Part shown: in pieces, positions 18,137 through 27,206 of the stretch
Position numbering within the stretch: position 1 is the stretch's first letter
Layout: each line of letters starts with the position of its first letter
DNA from: Larkinella rosea
Lineage (GTDB): Bacteria > Bacteroidota > Bacteroidia > Cytophagales > Spirosomataceae
DNA length: 64,000 nt
NCBI RefSeq assembly: GCF_003858635.1
Contig: NZ_RQJO01000007.1
Coordinates: 125,941-189,940, forward strand
Direction of reading: 5' to 3'
The notes under the pieces: model-generated
What the model saw: only the letters and a program-made list of their open reading frames with translations
What the model was told of the DNA's origin: nothing
The model's database searches: none
Position numbers and translations under genes: made by a program

Positions 18137-19093
18137 TCAATTCTTTTTCAAGCCTAATTCCTGCAACCGCTCATCTAAAAAAGCACCGGCGGTCATGTCT
18201 TCGTAAATCTTTGGATTCTCGGTCGAAATACAGCTTTCCAGACTCGTCAGATCCATGTCGCCCCGGGGGTGCATAAAGAAAGGAATGGAAAACCGGGGAC
18301 TGTTCATTTTTTCGCGGGGCGGGTTCACCACGCGGTGGATGGTCGATTTCAGTTTATGGTTAGTCAGCCGGTCGAGCATGTCGCCAACGTTGACAATGAT
18401 CTGATCGGGTAGAGCGGTTATGGGAATCCATTTGCCGTCGCGACGCAGAACTTCCAGTCCTTCGGCACTGGCCCCCATCAGAAGCGTGATGAGGTTGATA
18501 TCACCGTGGGCTGCGGCCCGAACGGCTCCGGGTTGCACCAGATCCGGGTTCAGCGGGAAATAATGAATAGCCCGCAGAATGCTGTCGCCATTTTTGACCT
18601 TGTCTTCAAAATAGTCTTCGGGTAGTTCCAGATACAAAGCAATGGCCCGTAGCAACGTCCTCCCGGCTTTTTCCAGTGTTTGGTAGGTAATGAGGGTATT
18701 TTCTTTGAACGCAGGAAACTCGTCGGGAAAGACATTCTCCGGCATGTCGTTGATGGGTTCCGGCTGGCCAATGTGGTAGAATTCCTTTAAATCGGCCACT
18801 TTAAACCCTTTGGCGGTTTCTTTGTTTTTGCCGACATACCCCCGTTGGCCATGTAATTCGGGGAACTCGTATTTCTTTTTAATCGCATCCCCGGCCGAAA
18901 AAAACGCTTTGACCGAATCGTAGAGAGTATCGGTCAGTTCATCCGTCAGGCCGTGGTTCCTAATCGAAACAAAACCGATGTTTGTGAACGCGGCTCCCAA
19001 ATCCCGGACAAATTTTGCCTTTCGTTCCGGACCATCCGCTTTAAAATCGGCCAGATCCAGTGACGGAATTTGGTCGTATAAAATATCGTTCAT
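18137..19093 (-). CDS. Isopenicillin N synthase-like 2-oxoglutarate/Fe(II) oxygenase
   Basis: 318 residues. The N-terminal DIOX_N part includes GFVSIRNHGL and the C-terminal double-stranded beta helix has the iron triad HGD (AAHGDINLITLLMG) and the distal His in KSTIHRVVNPP, with the 2-oxoglutarate-binding RFSIPFF motif. Proteins of this family hydroxylate or desaturate small molecules; the substrate here is unknown. The gene is not in a recognisable biosynthetic cluster; its upstream neighbour on the same strand is an exported superoxide dismutase separated by a terminator-like hairpin. Confidence 0.88.
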   Translation of the reverse strand: MNDILYDQIPSLDLADFKADGPERKAKFVRDLGAAFTNIGFVSIRNHGLTDELTDTLYDSVKAFFSAGDAIKKKYEFPELHGQRGYVGKNKETAKGFKVADLKEFYHIGQPEPINDMPENVFPDEFPAFKENTLITYQTLEKAGRTLLRAIALYLELPEDYFEDKVKNGDSILRAIHYFPLNPDLVQPGAVRAAAHGDINLITLLMGASAEGLEVLRRDGKWIPITALPDQIIVNVGDMLDRLTNHKLKSTIHRVVNPPREKMNSPRFSIPFFMHPRGDMDLTSLESCISTENPKIYEDMTAGAFLDERLQELGLKKN

Positions 19094-19137
19094 GTTGTTG
19101 ATGTGCTCGTTTAGTGCTCTATTAAGTTATTAAAAAA

Positions 19138-19215
19138 GGCTTTCAGGTATACCGGTTTTTTGCTGGTACCGGGAAGCGAAATTCCCGGATCTACAAAACC
19201 GATACGCCTAAAAGC
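19138..19215 (-). terminator. Long terminator hairpin downstream of superoxide dismutase
   Basis: The outer stem pairs AGGCTTTCAGGTATACCGGT (about 19137-19157) with ACCGATACGCCTAAAAGCCT (19197-19216), and an inner stem CCGGG/CCCGG lies in the loop. Read on the minus strand it ends in TTTTTT, which supports termination of the sod transcript before the oxygenase gene. Confidence 0.65.
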
Positions 19216-19229
19216 CTGATTGCCTGATT

Positions 19230-19940
19230 TTAAGCCTTCATGGCGGCATTATACAATTCATTGACTTTTGACCAGTTGACCACATTCCAGAAAGCGGCAA
19301 CGTAGTCGGGACGGCGGTTCTGGTATTTCAGGTAATAAGCATGTTCCCAAACATCCAGCGCCAGAATGGGCGTACCTTTTTTCTCGGCCAGTGCCATCAG
19401 CGGGTTGTCCTGGTTGGGCGTTGAAACAATCTCCAGATCTTTGCCGTTAACGATCAGCCACGCCCAGCCTGAGCCGAAACGACCCGTAGCGGCTTTCAGC
19501 CATTCTTCCTTCAGTTTGTCGAATGAACCAAACTTTTTATTGATGGCATCGGCCAGATTACCGGACGGCTGCTTGCCGCCGTTCGCACCGAGGATATTCC
19601 AGAAAAAAGTATGGTTCCAGTGACCACCACCGTTGTTGCGAACGGCTGCGGGCGTGCTGCTATCGACTTTTTTCACCAGTTCGTCGATCGACAATGACGC
19701 CATCGCTGAGCCCGCAACGGCTTTGTTCAGGTTATCGACGTACGCTTTGTGGTGTTTATCGTGGTGAATTTCCATCGTTTGTTTGTCGATGTGCGGCTCC
19801 AGCGATCCCGAATCATAGGGCAAGGGGGCTAATTTAAAGGGACCTTCAGCCTGAAACGATCCGGCAAATGCGGACGATTGGAGGGCTTTCAGGGTTAGGG
19901 CGCTACCAAAGGCTAATTTCAAAAACTCACTGCGATTCAT
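19230..19940 (-). CDS. Exported Fe/Mn superoxide dismutase
   Basis: 236 residues from the ATG at 19940. A longer in-frame extension to 20039 exists but the internal ATG begins a clear export signal ([20 protein letters not shown], then AFAG), so that start is chosen. The mature protein is a full Fe/Mn [32 protein letters not shown] and the metal-binding [18 protein letters not shown] near the C-terminus provide the His-His-Asp-His ligand set. It converts superoxide to peroxide, here presumably in the periplasm. Whether iron or manganese is used cannot be decided by eye. Confidence 0.93.
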   Translation of the reverse strand: MNRSEFLKLAFGSALTLKALQSSAFAGSFQAEGPFKLAPLPYDSGSLEPHIDKQTMEIHHDKHHKAYVDNLNKAVAGSAMASLSIDELVKKVDSSTPAAVRNNGGGHWNHTFFWNILGANGGKQPSGNLADAINKKFGSFDKLKEEWLKAATGRFGSGWAWLIVNGKDLEIVSTPNQDNPLMALAEKKGTPILALDVWEHAYYLKYQNRRPDYVAAFWNVVNWSKVNELYNAAMKA

Positions 19941-20141
19941 ATCCAACTGGTTTGAGGTGAGATATTCGGTTTGTTGGAAAACACGCCCGAAAGAGCAATG
20001 TTTTCGTAAATCGCAAAGAAAGCGACTTTTTTGCAACAATTGACACCGAATCCAGTTTCCGTTCGCTCAAGAGCCGGAATTAGATGAAGCGGAAACAGGC
20101 GCCATTGCGTATTTTTGTCCGACCAGTAAACAACGCCTGAA

Positions 20142-21107
20142 ATGAATCGTTTTTTGTACCTCTTTGCTGCGGTTTGGATGGCCGTGGTTGCGGGCTGTGC
20201 TCATCCGAAAGCCTACTCGCCGACATCGGGCCGCATTCGTACCGTTTCGCTGCCCAACGCACCTGCCCAGATCGAGCGCGGTCGCTATTTAGCCACGCAC
20301 GTGGCGGTTTGTCTGGATTGCCATTCCAAACGCAATTATTCGCGCCTGGCCGGGCCGATTATCCCGGGAACGCTGGGTGGAGGAGGTGAAGAGTTTGGTG
20401 AAAATTACGGGTTACCCGGCACCTATTACGCCAAAAACATTACCCCATTTGCGCTGAAAAGCTGGAGCGACACGGAGTTTTTGCTGGCCATGACGGCCGG
20501 GGTTTCGAAAGACGGCAAACCGTTATTTCCGTTGATGCCTTATTCGAATTACGGAAAAATGGATGAAAACGATGCCCGGTCGATTCTCGCTTATCTGCGC
20601 ACGCTCGAACCCATCGAAAATACCGTTCCCGAATCAAAACCGGCAACGCCCATTAAACTGGCCATGAAGATGATGCCGCACAAAGCCCGTTTTCAGGCAA
20701 TACCTTCGGAAAAAAATAGCGTGGAATACGGACGGTATCTGGTTACGATGGCGGGCTGTGCGGATTGCCATACGCGTCGTGGAATGGGCGGTTTATCGAA
20801 AAAAGCCGCTTTTGCGGGCGGAACGGAAATTAAGTTGAACGGTGGACTTCTGAAAACCGCTAATATTACGCCCGATAGAGAAACCGGCATTGGCGCCTGG
20901 ACGAAGGCCGACTTTATCCGGCGGTTTAAAACCTACGATCCGGCTACTTTCAAAGCACCGGAAGTCGGGAGCGGATTCAATACCGTGATGCCCTGGTCGA
21001 TGTATGCCGGAATGTCGGAGCAGGATTTGGGGGCGATTTACGACTACCTGAAAACCGTCAAACCCGTGCGGAACAAAGTGGAGATTTTCCGTACCCACAG
21101 ACTTTAG
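20142..21107 (+). CDS. Diheme c-type cytochrome lipoprotein
   Basis: 321 residues with a lipoprotein signal peptide (lipobox VVAGC, Cys19). Two CxxCH heme c sites are present, CLDCH near residue 58 and CADCH near residue 207, each beginning a roughly 130-residue cytochrome c domain with a distal Met candidate (e.g. PLMPYSNYGKM and NTVMPWSMYAGM). The two repeats share GRYL..., GCADCH/CLDCHSKR and NITP motifs. Such proteins serve as electron acceptors for periplasmic dehydrogenases. No dehydrogenase is adjacent; the divergent neighbour is the superoxide dismutase, 201 bp away. Confidence 0.88.
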   Translation: MNRFLYLFAAVWMAVVAGCAHPKAYSPTSGRIRTVSLPNAPAQIERGRYLATHVAVCLDCHSKRNYSRLAGPIIPGTLGGGGEEFGENYGLPGTYYAKNITPFALKSWSDTEFLLAMTAGVSKDGKPLFPLMPYSNYGKMDENDARSILAYLRTLEPIENTVPESKPATPIKLAMKMMPHKARFQAIPSEKNSVEYGRYLVTMAGCADCHTRRGMGGLSKKAAFAGGTEIKLNGGLLKTANITPDRETGIGAWTKADFIRRFKTYDPATFKAPEVGSGFNTVMPWSMYAGMSEQDLGAIYDYLKTVKPVRNKVEIFRTHRL

Positions 21108-21123
21108 TCCGTGGGTGCACATT

Positions 21124-21735
21124 TTATTCGTACGTAATCCGGCTCAGGATGCTGCGTCCGAGTGTAACTTCATCGGCGTATTCAAGATCACCGCCAATCG
21201 GGACACCGCGAGCAATGGTGGAAATTTTTACGGGAAACCCTTTGAGTTTTTTCTGCAGGTAAAAAGCCGTCGTGTCGCCTTCCATCGTGGGGCTGAGCGC
21301 CAGAATAATTTCCTTTACCGCATCGCTGTCCGGATTTCGAAGCCGCTCAACCAATGAATCGATTTTCAGATCGCTGGGGCCAACGCCTTCGACGGGTGAA
21401 ATGATGCCTCCCAATACATGGTACATTCCTTTATACTGGGCGGTATTTTCGATAGCCAGCACATCGCGGGTGTCTTCCACGACACAGATTAACGAACGAT
21501 CGCGTTTGTGACTGGCGCAAATACCGCAGAGGTCGTGGTCCGACAAGTTGTGACACTTCCGGCAGTGTTTCACCTTCGACCGCACGGCGATCAGGGTTTC
21601 GGCCAGGCTTTTCGTTTGATCTTCATCCCGCTTCAACAGATGCAACACGAGCCGAAGGGCGGTTTTTTTACCGATACCCGGTAATTTGGATACCTCGTTG
21701 ACCGCGTCTTCTATTAGTTTGGAAGGAAACTCCAT
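21124..21735 (-). CDS. recR: Recombination mediator protein RecR
   Basis: 203 residues from the ATG at 21735; an upstream in-frame extension is encoded by repeats and is not needed. Features: helix-hairpin-helix LPGIGKKTALRLVLHLL, zinc finger CRKCHNLSDHDLCGIC, and Toprim domain starting LICVVEDTRDVLAIE with GVGPSDLKIDSL. RecR works with RecO/RecF to load RecA on SSB-coated DNA. It lies downstream of clpS on the minus strand, separated by a short tandem and inverted repeat block. Confidence 0.96.
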   Translation of the reverse strand: MEFPSKLIEDAVNEVSKLPGIGKKTALRLVLHLLKRDEDQTKSLAETLIAVRSKVKHCRKCHNLSDHDLCGICASHKRDRSLICVVEDTRDVLAIENTAQYKGMYHVLGGIISPVEGVGPSDLKIDSLVERLRNPDSDAVKEIILALSPTMEGDTTAFYLQKKLKGFPVKISTIARGVPIGGDLEYADEVTLGRSILSRITYE

Positions 21736-21737
21736 GA

Positions 21738-21822
21738 AAATTTGAGTGATAGAGTGATTGAGAGGATGAGTGATTGAGTTGTTATTCACTAATTCACTCA
21801 ATCGCACATTCACTCAATTATT
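21738..21822. repeat. Short direct and inverted repeats between clpS and recR
   Basis: GAGTGATAGAGTGATTGAG and further GAGTGATTGAG units on the left side face TTCACTCAATC/ TTCACTCAATT units on the right, so both tandem and inverted pairing is possible. Read through in frame, it would add a low-complexity N-terminus to RecR. Confidence 0.7.
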
Positions 21823-22096
21823 TTAAAACTTCGGCGGATATGCCCCGGCGGCAGATTTCGTTGCGTTTGGGAACCAACTCTTCCCAGGAGCCATTCTTGA
21901 CCCGGCATTTGCCTTTGTGGTGGATGATGATCGTGCACTGCTCAGCCTGCTCGGGAGTATGTTCGCACACATCAATTAAAGTGTCGATGACGTGATCGAA
22001 TGTATTCACATCGTCGTTGAAAACCACCAGGTTATACAGGTCGGTATCAATAACTTCTTCCAATACCTCAACGTCATTTTCTTCGAACGGTTGCAT
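21818..22096 (-). CDS. clpS: ATP-dependent Clp protease adaptor ClpS
   Basis: 92 residues from the ATG at 22096. The frame stays open upstream to 22201, but a TAAATTTG promoter element (minus strand, 22121-22128) sits just upstream of this ATG, supporting the short form. The core YNLVVFNDDVNTFDHVIDTL contains the conserved DD..T/N substrate-binding loop, followed by CEHTPEQAEQCTIIIHHKGK. ClpS delivers N-degron substrates to ClpAP or ClpCP. The stop is about 80 bp from recR. Confidence 0.92.
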   Translation of the reverse strand: MQPFEENDVEVLEEVIDTDLYNLVVFNDDVNTFDHVIDTLIDVCEHTPEQAEQCTIIIHHKGKCRVKNGSWEELVPKRNEICRRGISAEVLK

Positions 22097-22120
22097 TACA
22101 CGAATTTTCTTGTTTGTTTG

Positions 22121-22128
22121 CAAATTTA
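22121..22128 (-). promoter_or_regulatory. Bacteroidota -7 element TAAATTTG upstream of clpS
   Basis: TAAATTTG on the minus strand, matching the TAnnTTTG consensus, 25 bp upstream of the preferred clpS start. A clean TTTG -33 box is not evident. Confidence 0.45.
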
Positions 22129-22230
22129 CGAAAATTCTGGCTGCTTTTGCCACGTTTTTTCGATCGATTGGAGCAACAAAACCTCCAGAATAGTAACCCA
22201 TTATTTACTTAAAAAGTTGCCCGATCCGGT

Positions 22231-23694
22231 ATGAATCCCAACATCGCATTAACGATACTGATTGCCTACTTTGCCATGCTGATTGTGGTTTCCTGGTACA
22301 CCGCCCGAGGAGCCGATACGAATACCTTTTTTACGGCTAACCGGCAGACGCCCTGGTATTTGGTCGCCTTTGCGATGATTGGTACCTCGCTGTCGGGAGT
22401 CACCTTTATTTCGGTGCCGGGTTCCGTGGGTGCCAAGGCTTTCTCCTATTTTCAGGTGATTCTCGGCAATATCGTCGGCTATTACGTCATTGCAACGGTT
22501 TTGATGCCGCTGTATTACCGGATGAATCTGATTTCCATTTACGGATACCTGGAAAAGCGGTTTGGTTTCTGGTCGTACAAAACCGGTGCGGGTTTCTTTT
22601 TACTGGCCCGAACAGTGGGGTCGGCCATTCGCCTATACATTGCGGCCGGGGTGTTGCAAATCGCCATTTTCAACAGTTTTAACATACCGTTCGAAGTCTC
22701 GGTGGGCATTACTATCCTGCTGATCTGGCTGTATACGTTCAAAGGCGGGGTTAAGACCATTATCGTGACGGATACGCTACAAACCACTTTTCTGGTGACG
22801 GCGGTTATTCTGACAATCATTCTGATCTCGCGGCAGCTCGGCCTTTCGTTCAATGAAATGGTTTCGACGGTTTCGAAAAGCGACTACTCCCAAATCTTTT
22901 TTTGGGACGCCAATGATCCGAAAAACTTCTTCAAACAGTTTATTTCCGGGATTTTCATCGCCATTGTCATGACCGGCCTGGATCAGGACCTGATGCAGAA
23001 AAACCTGACCTGCAAGAACATTGGCGAAGCGCAGAAAAACATGTTCTGGTTTACCGGAACGTTTGCGGTGGTTGTCTTCCTGTTTCTGTCGCTGGGAGCT
23101 TTGCTCTACATTTATGCCAATTCGAAAGGCATTGCCATTCCGGCCAAATCCGACGATTTGTATCCGCTTCTCGCTCTTGACCATTTCGGCGTGGTGGTCG
23201 GTATCACGTTTTTGCTGGGAATTACGGCGGCAACCTACGCCAGCTCCGATTCGGCCTTAACCGCCCTGACGACTTCCTTTTGCATCGATTTCATGAACGT
23301 AGAAGGGCGGCCGGAAACCGAACGGGCGCGCATCAAACACTGGGTTCACATCGGGTTTTCGGTCTTGTTTTTTCTGGTCATTATTATCTTTAACCGGCTC
23401 AACAGTCAGGATGTCGTGACGGCGGTTTTCGATCTGGCGGGCTATACCTACGGTCCGTTGCTGGGCTTGTATGCGTTTGGCTTATTCACAACCCGACCCG
23501 TTCGCGACGGCTGGGTGCCGCTGATCTGCCTGGCTTCGCCCTTTGTGACGCTGTTTATCAATAACCACTCCGCCGAATGGTTCAACGGCTACAAGTTCGG
23601 CTTTGAGCGGCTGGTTCTCAATGGATTAATAACCTACATCGGTTTGTGGGCCGTTTCGAGAAAAAAGCAGGCTACTGAACAGATGGCAGCTTAA
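22231..23694 (+). CDS. Sodium:solute symporter (SSS family)
   Basis: 487 residues with about 13 transmembrane helices and no signal peptide. Family hallmarks are FAMIGTSLSGVTFISVPG in the second helix region, SAIRLYIAAGVLQI, TDTLQTTFLVT and GITAATYASSDSALTALTTS (sodium-site region with paired Ser/Thr). SSS proteins couple sodium influx to uptake of sugars, amino acids or organic acids; the substrate is not predictable here. The gene is divergent from clpS and convergent with the FAD oxidase gene, separated from it by a perfect inverted repeat. Confidence 0.92.
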   Translation: MNPNIALTILIAYFAMLIVVSWYTARGADTNTFFTANRQTPWYLVAFAMIGTSLSGVTFISVPGSVGAKAFSYFQVILGNIVGYYVIATVLMPLYYRMNLISIYGYLEKRFGFWSYKTGAGFFLLARTVGSAIRLYIAAGVLQIAIFNSFNIPFEVSVGITILLIWLYTFKGGVKTIIVTDTLQTTFLVTAVILTIILISRQLGLSFNEMVSTVSKSDYSQIFFWDANDPKNFFKQFISGIFIAIVMTGLDQDLMQKNLTCKNIGEAQKNMFWFTGTFAVVVFLFLSLGALLYIYANSKGIAIPAKSDDLYPLLALDHFGVVVGITFLLGITAATYASSDSALTALTTSFCIDFMNVEGRPETERARIKHWVHIGFSVLFFLVIIIFNRLNSQDVVTAVFDLAGYTYGPLLGLYAFGLFTTRPVRDGWVPLICLASPFVTLFINNHSAEWFNGYKFGFERLVLNGLITYIGLWAVSRKKQATEQMAA

Positions 23695-23696
23695 AG

Positions 23697-23766
23697 CGGT
23701 TTTTGGGTACGGTTTTCAGGGTATGGTGCATTTCCCGCCGGGACTGAAAACCGTACCCAAAAACCG
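23697..23766. repeat. Perfect 23-bp inverted repeat between convergent genes
   Basis: The arm at 23697-23719 is the exact reverse complement of 23744-23766, with a 24-base loop. Core CGGTTTTTGGGTACGG then TTTTCAG. It sits between two convergent genes, fitting a bidirectional terminator. It shares TACGGTTTTCAG with the element at 12696-12786. Confidence 0.9.
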
Positions 23767-23773
23767 TATCTCC

Positions 23774-25120
23774 CTATTTCCCGAACAAGTTCGTATCCAG
23801 GAATGCATTGCGGAATTTGCCTTTGGGGTCGTATTCAGCCATCAGTTTCTTGAATTCGGGGAGTTTTTCGTAGCGCGACTGGAGAACGGCAGGAGCGAGG
23901 GTGAACAACTTTCCCCAATGGGGCCGGACGTTGAACGGCGCCAGTTCTTTTTCAATCAAGGGCAGCACTTTTTGAACGGAAGGCCAGTCGGGTTTCCAGG
24001 TAAAATGAATGGCCAGGGAGGGTTGTTTATAACACGGACTCATCCAGAAATCATCCGCATCGATCGTCCGGATTTCCGAAATCAGCAAATGCGGGCTGAT
24101 GTGGTCGCGCAAGCGTTCAACGGCCAGAATGGCGTCGATGGCGTTACGGTATGGCACAAAGAATTCCGATTGCAGCTCCTTGCCGCTGCTGGGGGTGAAA
24201 CCCATCCGGAAGTGGGGCAACCGCTCATACCACGGCCCCGGAACGCCCTGCTGTTCGGTACAGTGAATGGCCGAAAGTTCGGCAATCGGGTGCAGGTTTT
24301 TCGCCGACAATTTGGCACCAAAAAAGTCGGGTTTGGCATCTCCTTTATCGTTTTTCGTGATGCGTTTTTTCAACCACACTTCATTGATGCGCTTTTTCTG
24401 CCAGTCCGTGAACAGACTCACGCTATAGGCGCTCGACTCAATGGCTTCGAAATGATTTTTCATTTGTTCCAGCGGCAAATCCTGGTAAACGTACTGTCGC
24501 ATTTGAAATGTTGGCTGAATATCCAGCGTGATTTTAGTCACTACGCCTAGACCGCCCAAATGCACCACAGCCGCCCGGAACGCTTCGCCATCTTTGGCTC
24601 GCGACAAGGTTCGCACTTCGCCAGTAGCCAGCACGATTTCCATCGTGTTCACGGCCGTCGCCAGATTTCCGTTTTTCGTACCGGAGCCATGCGTGGCCGT
24701 TGCGCAGGCTCCCGCAATGGAAATGTGCGGCAGTGAAGCCAGATTATGCAGCGCGAAGCCCTTGCTGTCCAGATAGGTAGCGAGGTTTCCGTACTTCATG
24801 TTGGCATCGACGGTAACGGTTTTGGCCTTGGTGTCCAGGGCGTGAACCTGCGTCATTTCCACGAGCGAAACCAGGTGGTTGGTGCTGTCGGCAATGCGAT
24901 TAAAACAGTGACGCGTGCCCAGGATTTTCATTTTTTCATAGCCCTTGACCAGCTTTTGCACCTGTTGCAGCGATTTGGCCTGATCCACCCGGCTGGTGCT
25001 GAATTGGAAATTACCCGCCCAATTGCTTAGTTTTTCGTCAAGTATCCTGGTAGCTAAAGCAGGAAGTGCCGGGGTTGCGAGCAGGGTCGAAGACAGCTTG
25101 AGAAAAGTTCTTTTTTTCAT
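23774..25120 (-). CDS. FAD-linked sugar-lactone / alditol oxidase family protein
   Basis: 448 residues. An N-terminal export-type signal (KKRTFLKLSSTLLATPALPALA) precedes an FAD-binding type 4 domain with the motif GTRHCFN, the SLPHISIAGACATATHGSG block (the position of covalent flavin His in vanillyl-alcohol-oxidase relatives), and a C-terminal ALO domain with HPHWGKLF-like sequence (RPHWGKLFTL). This is the architecture of L-gulono/D-arabinono-1,4-lactone oxidases and alditol oxidases. The donor sugar is unknown. Monocistronic; stop faces the symporter gene across the inverted repeat. Confidence 0.88.
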   Translation of the reverse strand: MKKRTFLKLSSTLLATPALPALATRILDEKLSNWAGNFQFSTSRVDQAKSLQQVQKLVKGYEKMKILGTRHCFNRIADSTNHLVSLVEMTQVHALDTKAKTVTVDANMKYGNLATYLDSKGFALHNLASLPHISIAGACATATHGSGTKNGNLATAVNTMEIVLATGEVRTLSRAKDGEAFRAAVVHLGGLGVVTKITLDIQPTFQMRQYVYQDLPLEQMKNHFEAIESSAYSVSLFTDWQKKRINEVWLKKRITKNDKGDAKPDFFGAKLSAKNLHPIAELSAIHCTEQQGVPGPWYERLPHFRMGFTPSSGKELQSEFFVPYRNAIDAILAVERLRDHISPHLLISEIRTIDADDFWMSPCYKQPSLAIHFTWKPDWPSVQKVLPLIEKELAPFNVRPHWGKLFTLAPAVLQSRYEKLPEFKKLMAEYDPKGKFRNAFLDTNLFGK

Positions 25121-25379
25121 GAGAATCGGGCTTTTTGTTGAAGCTCAGTGGGTAAATTGAGGCATATGGTCAACAGGACTTCTACAAAAGTCAGCGGAGC
25201 GGTTTTCATACTGTCCGGTTATCGGGATTGCTTACCTGCTTTGTCGGGAGAATTCAGGAGTGGCTACCACAAACTAAATGTAGCCAATTAAACGATGAGA
25301 ATTCGGACCAGGATTCGGGCATTGTGCGCATACTGGCAAAGGTTTTGATTGTAATTAGTGAACGATAATTGTCATACCA
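25121..25379. other. Intergenic region between divergent genes
   Basis: 259 bases with no convincing ORF or RNA. It should hold promoters for the FAD oxidase (minus) and the small ORF at 25380 (plus), but I see no full TTTG/TAnnTTTG pair. Confidence 0.4.
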
Positions 25380-25562
25380 ATGAAACTAACCCTGGAAACG
25401 ACGCAAAAAGAAGTAGAAATTGTTCAGACGGCCCAAACCCGACTCGTGAACGAATTGAAAGGAAAGCCCGACGTACTGGCAAAATGGGGTATCAACCAAA
25501 TTGATCTCGGTCGGATTGAGCGGTTTCGGGATACCCTTCGTTCGGCTCCTTTGACCGAATAA
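25380..25562 (+). CDS. Small hypothetical protein, 60 residues
   Basis: A short, soluble, helical protein starting with ATG, rich in Glu, Lys, Gln and Arg (LTLETTQKEVEIVQTAQTRL). No domain is recognised. Base composition and codon use are like neighbouring genes, which favours a real gene; a membrane segment or signal peptide is absent. It is followed after about 100 bp by another small gene on the same strand. Confidence 0.55.
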   Translation: MKLTLETTQKEVEIVQTAQTRLVNELKGKPDVLAKWGINQIDLGRIERFRDTLRSAPLTE

Positions 25563-25669
25563 GGCAAACGCTTCTACTAATCAGGTGGATCAGGTTAAAT
25601 AAACGGTCGTTGGTCATGATAGACAGGAAGTTGATGTGACTTTTGGCGGAATTCTGCGTCTAATTGGGT

Positions 25670-25951
25670 ATGAAGATACTCCTGTTTATCATTCTCCTTC
25701 TACCCGGATTAAAACTGGTGGACTATGCCGTTGAGCAGTCGGCCCGGCTGGATGAAAAACCGGCACTTGCGGCAAAGTCCGTGGTCTCCGATCGCTCGGA
25801 TGTTTACCTCCACTTGCAGCGTGAACAAATCGGCGGTAAGGAACAGTATTTAAAAACCAATGGACGTGGTAAGCTGATTGCCAAAGGCCTGATCGTATCG
25901 CTGGTCGTCATTATTTCGATTGGATTGGTTCGCCAACGAAGTATGCGCTAA
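25670..25951 (+). CDS. Small protein with two terminal membrane segments
   Basis: 93 residues from the ATG at 25670 (an in-frame TTG lies 6 bases upstream). It has an N-terminal hydrophobic segment (ILLFIILLLPGLKLVDYAV, possibly a signal) and a C-terminal one (LIVSLVVIISIGLV), with a polar stretch between. No family recognised. It precedes an AT-rich region. Confidence 0.5.
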   Translation: MKILLFIILLLPGLKLVDYAVEQSARLDEKPALAAKSVVSDRSDVYLHLQREQIGGKEQYLKTNGRGKLIAKGLIVSLVVIISIGLVRQRSMR

Positions 25952-26487
25952 TTGTTTTAATTTTAAATTGCCTGATTATCAACAGAGTTGAAGGAATTCC
26001 AGCAGGGAAACTTTGTTAATTTTTTGAAAAAAATCAGGAACATTAATAGCAGGGGCAATAGTAAACATTTTGCAGTTTTCAAAGTAATCGTTTCGTCAAC
26101 AATCTTGTAATTATTACGTTCGTATTGGCAGGAAGAAATAGCGTTTTATCGGCTTTATAAAAGTGCCAGATATAAACTGCTCAAAGTTTTATTTTTTTAT
26201 ATTGACTGTCTATACTTTACCTGATTAATAACTTTGATAATTGACATAATTTTTATCATTCGACCGTAAAACCGTTTAATTACATTTCTTATTTATGTTC
26301 AATTTTTATAAATTTTAAAGATATAATCATTTTTATTTTCAAATCCGTATGCAATAACGGTTATTTATAACGCACTGATTTTTAAGGAAAAAATATTTGC
26401 AAAATTCTTTTTTTATAATTTAAATTGGAGCCATCATTACTTGCGATCGAGTGGTATTTTTTCTGTTTAATATACTCTATCAGAACA
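25952..26487. other. AT-rich intergenic island
   Basis: 536 bases of visibly lower GC than the rest of the window, with many A/T runs and no ORF that looks coding. It leads into an IS630-like fragment and probably represents acquired DNA. Confidence 0.6.
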
Positions 26488-26904
26488 ATGAAAAATATTA
26501 AAACATTGACTCCAGACGAAATTGAACAGCTCCATTATTTCAGCCAACAAAAAGAAGATTCCATCGTTAAAAAGCGTTGCCAATGTATTCTCTTCAGTTA
26601 TTACGGGATGCGGGTAAATGAGTTAATGCACTTTTTTGACGTAGATCGTCGCAGTATTTATAACTGGCTCATTCGGTGGGAGAAGGGGAAGATACAAGCC
26701 ATGCAGGATAAACCGGGGCGTGGATTGAAACCAAAACTAAGCATTGTTTGTCAGGATCAGGTCGAATGTGTCCAGCAAGCGCTTTACATTCATCCGGAGG
26801 ACCGCAGCCAGCGGTTGGGACACGTAAATAATTTACTTTCCAAACCCGTTAGCTACGATACCTTACGTCGTTTTGAACAAAAATTGCGGACAATTGGCAG
26901 TTGA
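26488..26904 (+). pseudogene. IS630-type transposase N-terminal HTH fragment
   Basis: 138 residues from the ATG at 26488. The layout is that of the helix-turn-helix half of IS630-family transposases: LTPDEIEQL, then RCQCILFSYYGMRVNEL, the HTH VDRRSIYNWLIRWEKGKI and the linker DKPGRGLKPKLS, then a second helical part ending SYDTLRRFEQKLRTIGS. The sequence stops where the DDE catalytic domain normally starts, and no DDE remnant is found downstream. It may be a remnant or an orphan DNA-binding protein. Its AT-rich surroundings fit a transferred origin. Confidence 0.6.
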
Positions 26905-27091
26905 TGATACACAAATCAAATAGATTTAGAATCAGCACTTTACGGGTCGGTTAAGACGTTAACAACAGATAAAGTCGTATTCGGTTTGGTTACTTGTCCG
27001 GGTTATCCGAAACGTTTCGCTCCAAAACGGGCATTACACTTTCGTAACTTTTTTGATTTTCCTTCCCTGAATGAATCATTCCCGGTAAAAC

Positions 27092-27114
27092 AAACCCCAG
27101 CAAGACTGCTGGGG
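27092..27114 (-). terminator. Rho-independent terminator, minus strand
   Basis: An 8-bp perfect stem CCCCAGCA/TGCTGGGG with loop AGAC, at 27095-27114. On the minus strand it is followed by TTTGTTTT. It would end a leftward transcript coming from the small gene at 27207-27392. Confidence 0.7.
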
Positions 27115-27206
27115 CTGTCTAATCGAAACGGTATTATAAAGATAGACAGATTGACAGCGCTATCTCTCTGCAAATCTTTAGGTTGCGTTAAAGTAATACC
27201 TCCATA

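Noticed and set aside
23723-24550. Plus-strand 275-codon frame
   Set aside because: Lies entirely antisense to the FAD oxidase, which has strong family motifs; its beginning is within the inverted repeat.
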